In this document: one piece after another, positions 1 through 5,267 of the stretch
How positions within the stretch are numbered: the first letter of the stretch is position 1
Layout: each line of letters opens with the position of its first letter
Origin: an uncultured Clostridia bacterium
Lineage (GTDB): Bacteria > Bacillota > Clostridia > Oscillospirales > Acutalibacteraceae
DNA: 7,184 bases
Direction: 5' to 3'
NCBI GenBank assembly: GCA_946626015.1
Contig: CAMOTT010000106.1
Span: forward strand, 1-7,184
Position numbers and translations under genes: made by a program
Notes under the pieces: model-generated
Databases searched by the model: none
What the model was told of the DNA's origin: nothing
What the model saw: the letters and a program-made list of their open reading frames with translations, nothing else

Positions 1-62
1 CCACCGAAGTCAGTGACGACAGATTTACAGTCTGTTCCCTTTGGCCGCTCGGGAACTCTCCC
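1..62 (-). tRNA. tRNA-Tyr (anticodon GTA), 3' part outside the window
   Basis: Read on the minus strand from 62, the sequence begins with acceptor strand GGGAGAG, then TT at positions 8-9, a CCC/GGG D-stem around a GAGCGGCCAAA loop, and a five-pair anticodon stem ACAGA/TCTGT around loop CTGTAAA. The anticodon is therefore GTA, which reads Tyr codons. A long variable arm follows (GTCACTGAC region), as expected for a class II bacterial tRNA-Tyr, and the arrangement closely resembles the E. coli gene. The window edge cuts it at the first bases of the T-arm (GGTGG), so the T-loop, the 3' acceptor strand and any encoded CCA are not visible. It may head a tRNA cluster continuing to the left, but that cannot be seen. 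Confidence 0.95.
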
Positions 63-106
63 CAATATTAACTTTAGCGGCGGCTGAGCACCAACCGACT
101 TCGCAT

Positions 107-135
107 ATAATAACATATAAATTTGATTAAGTCAA
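107..135 (-). promoter_or_regulatory. Promoter of the tRNA-Tyr gene
   Basis: The minus strand carries TTGACT (130-135), a 17-base spacer and TATTAT (107-112). A TG lies one base upstream of the -10 (extended -10). This is a near-consensus vegetative sigma promoter at optimal spacing. Transcription would start near position 100, leaving about 37 bases of leader before the mature tRNA 5' end at 62. A strong dedicated promoter is expected for a tRNA gene, and no other gene lies downstream of it within the window. Confidence 0.8.
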
Positions 136-176
136 TACAAAAATGCAAAAATTTTATATATTTTTATAAAACTGCA

Positions 177-207
177 AAAGCGCAGAGGCGCGGCTGACAA
201 GCCGCGC
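177..207 (-). terminator. Probable intrinsic terminator after the VWA gene
   Basis: On the minus strand a perfect eight-pair stem GCGCGGCT/AGCCGCGC (207-200 with 195-188) closes a four-base loop. CTCTGCGC and two T-clusters (CTTTTGCAGTTTT) follow. An alternative fold pairs AAAGCGC (210-204) with GCGCTTT (183-177) around an inner GGCT/AGCC hairpin and puts the T-rich stretch at the stem base. It lies about 60 bases past the VWA stop and ahead of the tRNA promoter, where a terminator is expected. The interrupted T-tract makes efficiency uncertain. Confidence 0.55.
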
Positions 208-267
208 TTTGTGTACGCTGATATTACGCCTGCCCTGCCGCGGGGGAGGGGAGCTTTGCCGCCCGGA

Positions 268-945
268 TCACTTGCGGCGGCCGCCCTTCTTCCTGCTGTT
301 GAAATCCCGGTTAATGGCGCCGCACCAGGATTCGTCCAAAGCTTTGTCTTTTCGTAGCATACAGGCGGCATCGGAAACGGCCTCGTATAAGGTTCGGGTG
401 CCCTGACTGTCGGCGTGATAGTTGACGGATCTGTCCGCGCCGATGCCAAACTGTTTAGCAGTCTCTACGGAGTCGATGTTGGCGCCGATAAAGAGGAACT
501 CCCAGCCGTACTTTTCTTTCTGACGCTCTACCATCTTCTTGACTTCGTTGCTTGAATACTTGCGGCTTGCGTTTTCAAGGCCGTCCGTTGTAATGACAAA
601 CATAGTGTGCTCCGGCACGTCCTCCGGTCTTGCATATTTGTGGATGTTGCCGATGTGGCGGATGGCGCCGCCGATGGCGTCGATGAGGGCGGTGCAGCCG
701 CCCACGAAGTAATCCCTGTCTGTCATGGGGGTAATGTCGGCGAGCTTTACCCGGTCGTGGAGCACCTCGCTCTCATTGTCGAACAGAACGGTGGAAACAT
801 AACATTCCCCCTCCTGCTTTTTCTGCTTTTCAATCAGGGAGTTGAACCCGCCGATGGTGTCGCTCTCAAGGCCGGACATGGAGCCGCTCCTGTCAAGGAT
901 GAAAACCAATTCTGTGATGTTGTTGTTCCTTTTTGTCTCTTTCAT
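268..945 (-). CDS. von Willebrand factor A (VWA) domain protein, MIDAS type
   Basis: This 225-residue protein is essentially a single VWA fold. The metal-ion-dependent adhesion site is complete: D18-x-S20-x-S22 in ILDRSGSMSG at the end of strand 1, T85 in the VGGCTAL loop, and D121 in VITTDG. It has no signal peptide or membrane segment, so it is probably a cytoplasmic metal-dependent protein-binding module. The C-terminus is short and very basic (SRKKGGRRK), possibly nucleic-acid or partner binding. The start at 945 is chosen because GGAGG (954-958) lies seven bases upstream; a TTG five codons further upstream falls inside that Shine-Dalgarno. Related stand-alone VWA proteins occur in clostridia and phages, usually without assigned function; resemblance to TerY-like VWA proteins is only at fold level. 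It follows the macro-domain gene but is separated from it by a strong terminator-like hairpin and probably has its own promoter. Fold assignment is secure, role unknown. Confidence 0.93.
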   Translation of the reverse strand: MKETKRNNNITELVFILDRSGSMSGLESDTIGGFNSLIEKQKKQEGECYVSTVLFDNESEVLHDRVKLADITPMTDRDYFVGGCTALIDAIGGAIRHIGNIHKYARPEDVPEHTMFVITTDGLENASRKYSSNEVKKMVERQKEKYGWEFLFIGANIDSVETAKQFGIGADRSVNYHADSQGTRTLYEAVSDAACMLRKDKALDESWCGAINRDFNSRKKGGRRK

Positions 946-958
946 TGTAAATACCTCC

Positions 959-1005
959 AAAAAATAATGTGGCCGTTTGGTCTTTTGACCTTACAACCAC
1001 ATTAT
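959..1005 (-). terminator. Strong hairpin with U-tract between macro and VWA genes
   Basis: On the minus strand ATAATGTGG (1005-997) pairs perfectly with CCACATTAT (972-964). In RNA the stem continues through UUGU/ACGG (two G-U wobbles), then a symmetric AA/AA internal loop, then GGUC/GACC closed by an AAAA tetraloop. Five T residues follow directly (963-959) and then the GGAGG of the VWA gene. The G-U pairs become C-A mismatches in the opposite-strand RNA, so the structure favours minus-strand transcription. It reads as an intrinsic terminator for the macro gene, or an attenuator in front of VWA. Confidence 0.7.
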
Positions 1006-1006
1006 A
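1001..1006 (-). promoter_or_regulatory. -10 element of a probable VWA-gene promoter
   Basis: The minus strand has a perfect TATAAT at 1006-1001, preceded by an A-rich stretch (GCAAAAAAG). No good TTGACA match lies 16-18 bases upstream; that region reads as ACCATA/GACCAT. The predicted start, near 994, falls inside the upstream arm of the terminator-like hairpin, so transcripts from here could not form it. The leader to the VWA ATG would be about 50 bases with GGAGG in place. The weak -35 suggests dependence on an activator or a low basal level. Confidence 0.45.
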
Positions 1007-1048
1007 CTTTTTTGCTTTGCCGGTATGGTCGCATGAAAAGCGACATTT

Positions 1049-2140
1049 TTATGCGCCCAGCAGGGCTTGGTCAAAGGCGAATAAAGCCTCGTTGATCTCG
1101 AACACGTTATAGTTCTTGTTGGTTATGAAGTACTCGATTATCACATCGAATTTGTTGCTGCGCGAGAGGGCGTAGCCGGCCTTCATCAGCATATCCCTGA
1201 CCTCCGGCAGAGGCAGCTCCAACGCTATGCAGAAGGCCAGAGCCGTTGACTTGCTTGGCTTGTACAGCCTGTCGTTGCGGATTTTGGAGAACAGCTTCCT
1301 GTCGATATTCGCCTTTTTGTAGCACTCGGCATCGGTGATGCCCTTTTCGTCTATTTTTCTCAACAGCATTTCGGAGAAGCTCTCGTCCATACTTTTAAGA
1401 GCATCTTCAAGGGAAGCCTTACTTGGTGAAAATACAGCCGTTTCGGGGGCGGCATTGGCCTCGCCGAAAAAAGGCGCGTTTTTTGCGGAGGGGGCTCGCC
1501 GGAGAGCTTTGCCGGGAGCGCGTTCTTTTTGAGCGTCGCCGGGAAGATCGGCCTGACTGTCAAAGTAAACGCTGTCATAAATCGCGTCCGCCCGATTAGA
1601 CTCAAAATGTACTTCAACGTAGTTGTCGTCAATAAAGGCGGCGATATCGGAAAAGAGATTTTCGCTGATCCTGTATGACTGCTTGTCATAGATGACGATA
1701 TAAACCAGCATATCGTTTTCCAGCAGGAAGGCGGCGATCTCTTCAACGGCGATAACCAGCGCCTGATCCTTGGGGTAACCGTAAGCGCCGGAGGAGATCA
1801 GGGGAAAGGCCACACTTTTACAGCCTTTTCTTTTTGCCAGCTCAAGGGAGCTGCGGTAGCAGGAGCGGAGAAGAGCCTCCTCGCCCCTTGTGCCCCCGGA
1901 CCATCTGGGGCCCACGGTGTGGATGATGTACTTGCAGGGCAGCTTGCAGCCGCCGGTTATTTTTGCCTCGCCGGTTTTGCAGCCGCCGAGGGTGCCGCAC
2001 TTCTTCAGCAGCCCGGGGCCTGCAGCTTTGTGAATAGCTCCGTCAACACCGCCGCCCCCGAGAAGGGAGGAGTTAGCGGCGTTCACAATGGCGTCGCATT
2101 TGAGTTGCGTTATATCGGCTCTGATTATTTTTAACGGCAT
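1049..2140 (-). CDS. Macro-domain (ADP-ribose-binding/deacylase) protein with C-terminal HTH-like module
   Basis: The 363-residue protein has two parts. Residues 1-175 are a MacroD/YmdB-type macro domain: D9-I-T at the adenine-binding end, N20-A-A-N23, the G28-GGGVD33-GAIH-x-AAG loop, HTVGPRW (74-80) and the S116-SGAYGYP123 phosphate loop. N23 and D33 match the residues implicated in O-acetyl-ADP-ribose deacetylase and mono-ADP-ribosyl hydrolase activity, so catalysis is likely. A low-complexity, charged, Ala/Pro-rich linker spans about 190-250. Residues 254-363 look all-helical: a Cro/C1-like HTH core (TDAECYKKANIDRKLFSKIR, 269-288), an amphipathic SKSTALAFCIALEL helix and a distinctive end with EYF, YNVFEIN and AFDQALLG. 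The start at 2140 has AGGAGG four bases upstream. It lies 48 bases after the histidine kinase gene and probably shares its transcript. It may reverse ADP-ribosylation or consume ADP-ribose signals and bind DNA or RNA through the C-terminus; the second half is inference. Confidence 0.92.
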   Translation of the reverse strand: MPLKIIRADITQLKCDAIVNAANSSLLGGGGVDGAIHKAAGPGLLKKCGTLGGCKTGEAKITGGCKLPCKYIIHTVGPRWSGGTRGEEALLRSCYRSSLELAKRKGCKSVAFPLISSGAYGYPKDQALVIAVEEIAAFLLENDMLVYIVIYDKQSYRISENLFSDIAAFIDDNYVEVHFESNRADAIYDSVYFDSQADLPGDAQKERAPGKALRRAPSAKNAPFFGEANAAPETAVFSPSKASLEDALKSMDESFSEMLLRKIDEKGITDAECYKKANIDRKLFSKIRNDRLYKPSKSTALAFCIALELPLPEVRDMLMKAGYALSRSNKFDVIIEYFITNKNYNVFEINEALFAFDQALLGA

Positions 2141-2158
2141 AGATCCTCCTTGCTGTAA

Positions 2159-2173
2159 CGGGCAGACTGCCCG
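2159..2173. repeat. 15-base perfect palindrome upstream of the macro gene
   Basis: CGGGCAG-A-CTGCCCG is a perfect inverted repeat in the 48-base gap between the kinase stop and the macro start. In RNA it gives six GC-rich pairs with a GAC/GTC triloop. No T-tract follows (TTACAGCAAGGAGG comes next), so it is not a convincing terminator. It ends about eight bases before the Shine-Dalgarno and could be an operator, an mRNA-stabilising or processing hairpin, or a translation-modulating hairpin. Confidence 0.5.
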
Positions 2174-2188
2174 AAACTTCTGAACGCC

Positions 2189-4543
2189 TTATTTATCATC
2201 CTCCGGAGCTAAAGGCAGGGCGACGGTGGCCTTGAACAGGTCGCCGTCCACAGAGATGCCGAAGCTGCCGTTTTGCAGCTCGCAAAGGCTTTTTGCTATG
2301 GAAAGTCCAAGGCCGAAGCCTTCGCTTGTCCTTGCGGAATCTCCCCGGGTAAATCTTGCGCAGAGCTCATCGCCGGAGAGCTCCAGGGGAGCGGCGGAGA
2401 CATTCTTGACGGTCACATAGCCGAATTTGTTGTCGCCGGAGACCTCAACGTAGGCCCGGGTCTCCGGCATTGCGTATTTTACCACGTTGCTTATCAGGTT
2501 TTCCATTATCCGCCAGGTCTTCTGACCGTCCGCGAAAACGGCGGGGCGGCAGTCGGGCTCTTTTATGCGCATGTCGATCTTTGCGGCCTCAAGCTCGTCG
2601 CTGCTTTCGCCCACAGCCTGAAGGGCAAACTCATAAAGGTCGATGCTTACGGGGTGGAATTCCACGTTTCCGCCGGAGAGCTTTGAGACCTCGGTGAGGT
2701 CATCAATAAGCCGCTTTAACTGCTTGGCCTTTTCGTCAATGGTCACAAGATATTTCTGCTTGTCCTCGGGGCTTGTTTCCTCCCTTTTGATAAGCTCCAC
2801 GTAGTTCACAATGGCGGTCAGGGGAGTTTTCAAGTCGTGAGAGACGTTGGTGATAAGCTCGGTTTTTGTCTTTTCGTCCCGGGTGGCGCGATCCACAGCC
2901 AGCTTTATGCCGTTGCTTATGCCCACTACTTTATCCGCAAGAGGCTTTGTGGATGTGGTAATAAGGCTTTCGTCTATCCGGTAGTCAAAATCCCCCTGCT
3001 GAATATGGGCGATAAGGCTTTGTATCTCGTTGAAGGCGGTAAAGGTTTTAAGGAAGATAAGGTAAACCGAAAGGTTTACAATAAGTATGAGCAGGACTGC
3101 CAGCACAGTGACAGGCCTTGACGGAACAAACGCCGCTGTAAGGGCTAAGACAGTGCAGACCAGCGAGTAGCAGATTATTGCCGAGAGTACGCTCTTTTTG
3201 AGATCCATTATCTTTTTGCGGTCAAGCCTGCCCCCGACGACGCTTATTATTTTTGCGGTAAGTGAGTCGGACAAAACGGTTTTTGTCTTGATGTGCCTTG
3301 CCATGGAGAGGATGAATTCCAGAGCGAAGGAGGCTATCACTATGCTGCTGACGGCCACGATTACTATGGCGATGATGTACCACTGGATATGGATGAGCTC
3401 GCCGACTCTGTCCGAAAAATTCCTGAGATGGTTTCGACAAAAGCGGAAGATAAAGTATATCGGCAGCCATGAAAGCAGCAGGTGCAGAGAAATGGGGATG
3501 TTATCCGTCCGAAGGAACTTTACTTCGGATTCTACGGAAGTTTTGCCGCAGACGACTATCAGGTAGGAAACCGTCAGGACAAGGATCAACAGGCCGGAAA
3601 AAAGCAGCGAGATCACGACCATGTATTTTGTACGGGCGTCAATGTAGGAGCGAAGAAGCCCGGAAAATACGCAGTTTTCCGAGTCGGGGGATTCGTTAAA
3701 GGCAAAATAAAAGTCAACTTTTTTGGCGTTGTGATACTCAAGGAGTTTTTGCGTCAGAGCGACGTACTCCTGGGCGGAGCTGTCCGTGCCGTTGTAGGAA
3801 TAAAAGGAGTTCCCGGAGGAGTTCCGGTTTACTATGTTGACGGTGGAAGTCCCGGTCAGGGACATATACCAGGGGTAGGTCTCCCTGAGCACGGAGTCAA
3901 AATCCGCGGCGGCGTCTGCGCCGTCGATGTTGGACACGATAGTTCCGTCGCTGCGGGAAATAACGGCATATTTAAGGTTGAGCACACCGCTGAGGTAATG
4001 CTTGACTTTCTCGTAATCCAAAAGGAAGCTGTTCTTTTTCTCCTGCACCTTGAGATTGTAGGCGGATTTAAGGACCTGTTCGATGTGGGTAATGTTCACT
4101 GACAAGGTGCCGTCCGGAGCTACGGTGTAATAGTTCATGTCCAGGTACTGGGAATAGTCTCCGTACTCCTCCGAGGAGAGCTTGTACTGCTCAAGCTCGT
4201 TCCTGCGGGTCTCCACCTCGGCGGAGACCGCGCTGTTGTAATCCGACCAGATCTGCGCCTCTGTGAGCTTGAAGGCCTCGCCGCTGCTGACCATCTCATC
4301 GCTCAGATACTTTGTCAGCATATCAACGGAGCAGTCGACCAGAGAACTCAGCTCGTCCAAAAACGGCCGGGTCTCCTCAAAGTTACTGCTGTTGGGCGGC
4401 ATATTCTTGATGTCGTAATTACGCCAGAACAGGGTCATGCTGAAGGCGCAGACTATCACCGAGGCGACAGAGAGTATCGCCAGGATAAAAGCCAGCGCCT
4501 TTGAAAACCTTGAATAATTAAATCTTTTCGATCTTGTAGCCAA
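2189..4543 (-). CDS. Six-TM sensor histidine kinase with large extracytoplasmic domain (VanS-like core)
   Basis: This 784-residue membrane kinase has a basic N-terminus, TM1 (about 14-39), an extracytoplasmic sensor region (about 41-305), TM2 (307-332), then TM3-TM6 (about 351-369, 388-412, 452-473, 477-498). A HAMP-like linker (about 500-555) and the catalytic core follow. The H-box is NVSHDLKTPLTAI with phospho-acceptor H569; the N-box is ENLISNVVKY (681-690); the F-box is FTRGD (731-735); the G2-box is GFGLGLSIAK (742-751). The usual DxGxG G1-box is replaced by VKNVSAAPLELS. The sensor region has only two cysteines, C71 and C291, a possible disulfide. The start is the TTG at 4543, overlapping the regulator by 26 bases; the first ATG (residue 36) would destroy TM1. 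The preceding Shine-Dalgarno is weak (GTGGGG), so translational coupling is likely. It should phosphorylate the adjacent response regulator; the ligand is unknown, perhaps a cell-wall signal. Confidence 0.93.
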   Translation of the reverse strand: MATRSKRFNYSRFSKALAFILAILSVASVIVCAFSMTLFWRNYDIKNMPPNSSNFEETRPFLDELSSLVDCSVDMLTKYLSDEMVSSGEAFKLTEAQIWSDYNSAVSAEVETRRNELEQYKLSSEEYGDYSQYLDMNYYTVAPDGTLSVNITHIEQVLKSAYNLKVQEKKNSFLLDYEKVKHYLSGVLNLKYAVISRSDGTIVSNIDGADAAADFDSVLRETYPWYMSLTGTSTVNIVNRNSSGNSFYSYNGTDSSAQEYVALTQKLLEYHNAKKVDFYFAFNESPDSENCVFSGLLRSYIDARTKYMVVISLLFSGLLILVLTVSYLIVVCGKTSVESEVKFLRTDNIPISLHLLLSWLPIYFIFRFCRNHLRNFSDRVGELIHIQWYIIAIVIVAVSSIVIASFALEFILSMARHIKTKTVLSDSLTAKIISVVGGRLDRKKIMDLKKSVLSAIICYSLVCTVLALTAAFVPSRPVTVLAVLLILIVNLSVYLIFLKTFTAFNEIQSLIAHIQQGDFDYRIDESLITTSTKPLADKVVGISNGIKLAVDRATRDEKTKTELITNVSHDLKTPLTAIVNYVELIKREETSPEDKQKYLVTIDEKAKQLKRLIDDLTEVSKLSGGNVEFHPVSIDLYEFALQAVGESSDELEAAKIDMRIKEPDCRPAVFADGQKTWRIMENLISNVVKYAMPETRAYVEVSGDNKFGYVTVKNVSAAPLELSGDELCARFTRGDSARTSEGFGLGLSIAKSLCELQNGSFGISVDGDLFKATVALPLAPEDDK

Positions 4544-5210
4544 TGCCCCACACCACTTTCAGATATACAGGTTCCTTAGGGTTGATCTCGATTTTTTCCC
4601 TTATGCGGCGGATGTGCACCGTGACGGTTTTCTCCGCCGAACAGGCAGGCTCGTTCCAGACAGCCTCATAAATTTTCTCCGAGGGCATGACCTTGCCCAG
4701 GTTGTCCATGAGAAAGCGCACGATCTTAAGTTCCGTGGCGGTGAGGTGTACAGGCTCCCCGTCAAGGAACAGCTCGTTCAGCTCCAGGTCAAGGCAAAGG
4801 CCACCGGTGGAGATGATGTTATCCTTGTTCACCATGCTGCCCAGGCTTGTGTACCGCCTGATCTGGGATTTTACCCTTGCCACAAGCTCAAGGGGGTTGT
4901 AGGGCTTTGTTATGTAGTCGTCCGCGCCGAAGCTCAGGCCGGTGATCTTGTCCGTGTCCTCGCTCTTTGCGGAGAGCAGGATTATGGGCAGATTGTGCTC
5001 GCTCCTTATCATCAGGGTGGTGCTCAGGCCGTCCGTCTCAGGCATCATAACGTCCAGAATAACGCAGTGGATATCGTTCTTTTCCACTATGGAAAGAGCT
5101 TTTTTGCCTGTTGTTGCGCGGAAGGTGTTGTAGCCCTCCAGCTTGAGATAGATCTCCAGCGAATCAAGGAGATCCACATCGTCGTCGCAGATCAAAACAT
5201 TGTATGACAT
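4518..5210 (-). CDS. OmpR/VanR-family response regulator
   Basis: The 230-residue regulator has an N-terminal receiver (1-118): acidic cluster D9-D10-D11, phospho-acceptor D53 in VILDVMMPETDG, S80 as switch residue, Y99 and K102 in DDYITKPYNPLEL. A C-terminal winged helix (about 130-230) follows: LTATELKIVRFLM (156-168), the PSEKIYEAVW helix, recognition helix TVTVHIRRIREKIE (195-208) and the wing VYLKVVWGIGYKIEK. It should be phosphorylated by the overlapping downstream histidine kinase and bind DNA as a dimer. The wing and linker signature are VanR-like, but nothing shows a vancomycin role. It starts 57 bases after the carboxypeptidase stop with no terminator between, so co-transcription is likely. 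The ATG at 5210 has no adjacent Shine-Dalgarno; AAAGGAG sits 35 bases upstream behind a hairpin. No in-frame upstream start exists, and the N-terminus is right for the fold. Confidence 0.95.
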   Translation of the reverse strand: MSYNVLICDDDVDLLDSLEIYLKLEGYNTFRATTGKKALSIVEKNDIHCVILDVMMPETDGLSTTLMIRSEHNLPIILLSAKSEDTDKITGLSFGADDYITKPYNPLELVARVKSQIRRYTSLGSMVNKDNIISTGGLCLDLELNELFLDGEPVHLTATELKIVRFLMDNLGKVMPSEKIYEAVWNEPACSAEKTVTVHIRRIREKIEINPKEPVYLKVVWGIGYKIEKI

Positions 5211-5215
5211 ATAAG

Positions 5216-5252
5216 TGTACCGGGTACAAACAGCGGTGTCCCGTTCTCCTTT
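5216..5252 (-). promoter_or_regulatory. Structured leader of the response regulator: palindrome, hairpin and distant Shine-Dalgarno
   Basis: Three overlapping elements precede the regulator ATG. A 13-base perfect palindrome TGTACC-G-GGTACA lies at 5216-5228. On the minus strand CGGGACA (5243-5237) can pair with TGTACCCG (5228-5221) with one bulged base around an eight-base loop. AAAGGAG (5252-5246) lies just upstream of that hairpin and is the only good Shine-Dalgarno, 35 bases from the ATG. Folding would bring it to an effective spacing of about 12. The palindrome could instead be a DNA operator; the two readings are not exclusive. Confidence 0.45.
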
Positions 5253-5267
5253 CAGAAAAGTTCAGGT

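Noticed and set aside
974..991. CtsR-like heat-shock operator (GGTCAAA-type repeat) upstream of the VWA gene
   Set aside because: The minus strand has GGTCAAA followed by GACCAAA, but the spacing is one base rather than three and the second half is GACC, not GGTC. It is better explained as the top of the terminator-like hairpin.
1025..1050. Rightward intrinsic terminator: GTCGC/GCGAC hairpin followed by TTTTT on the + strand
   Set aside because: Only five to seven pairs with a bulge, and no rightward gene ends here. On the minus strand no T-tract follows. At most a minor 3'-end hairpin of the macro message.
607..1095. Long + strand open frames opposite the VWA, kinase and regulator genes
   Set aside because: They are antisense to well-supported proteins, lack ribosome binding sites and show no recognisable domains; they arise from codon bias of the real genes.
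268..2140. Complete tellurite/Ter-type or phage-defence locus
   Set aside because: No TerD, TerC, helicase, nuclease, reverse transcriptase or toxin partner is present; only the VWA fold and macro domain are suggestive, which is not enough.
1495..2690. Repeated CGCCGGAGAGCT motif (near 1497, 2371 and 2683)
   Set aside because: The copies lie inside two different coding genes and reflect short similar peptides (LSG) and shared codon preference; no regular spacing or intergenic copy.
5211..5250. Short leader peptide between the carboxypeptidase and response regulator
   Set aside because: A TTG frame exists downstream of AAAGGAG, but its spacing is about 16 bases, it runs out of frame into the regulator, and nothing supports its translation.
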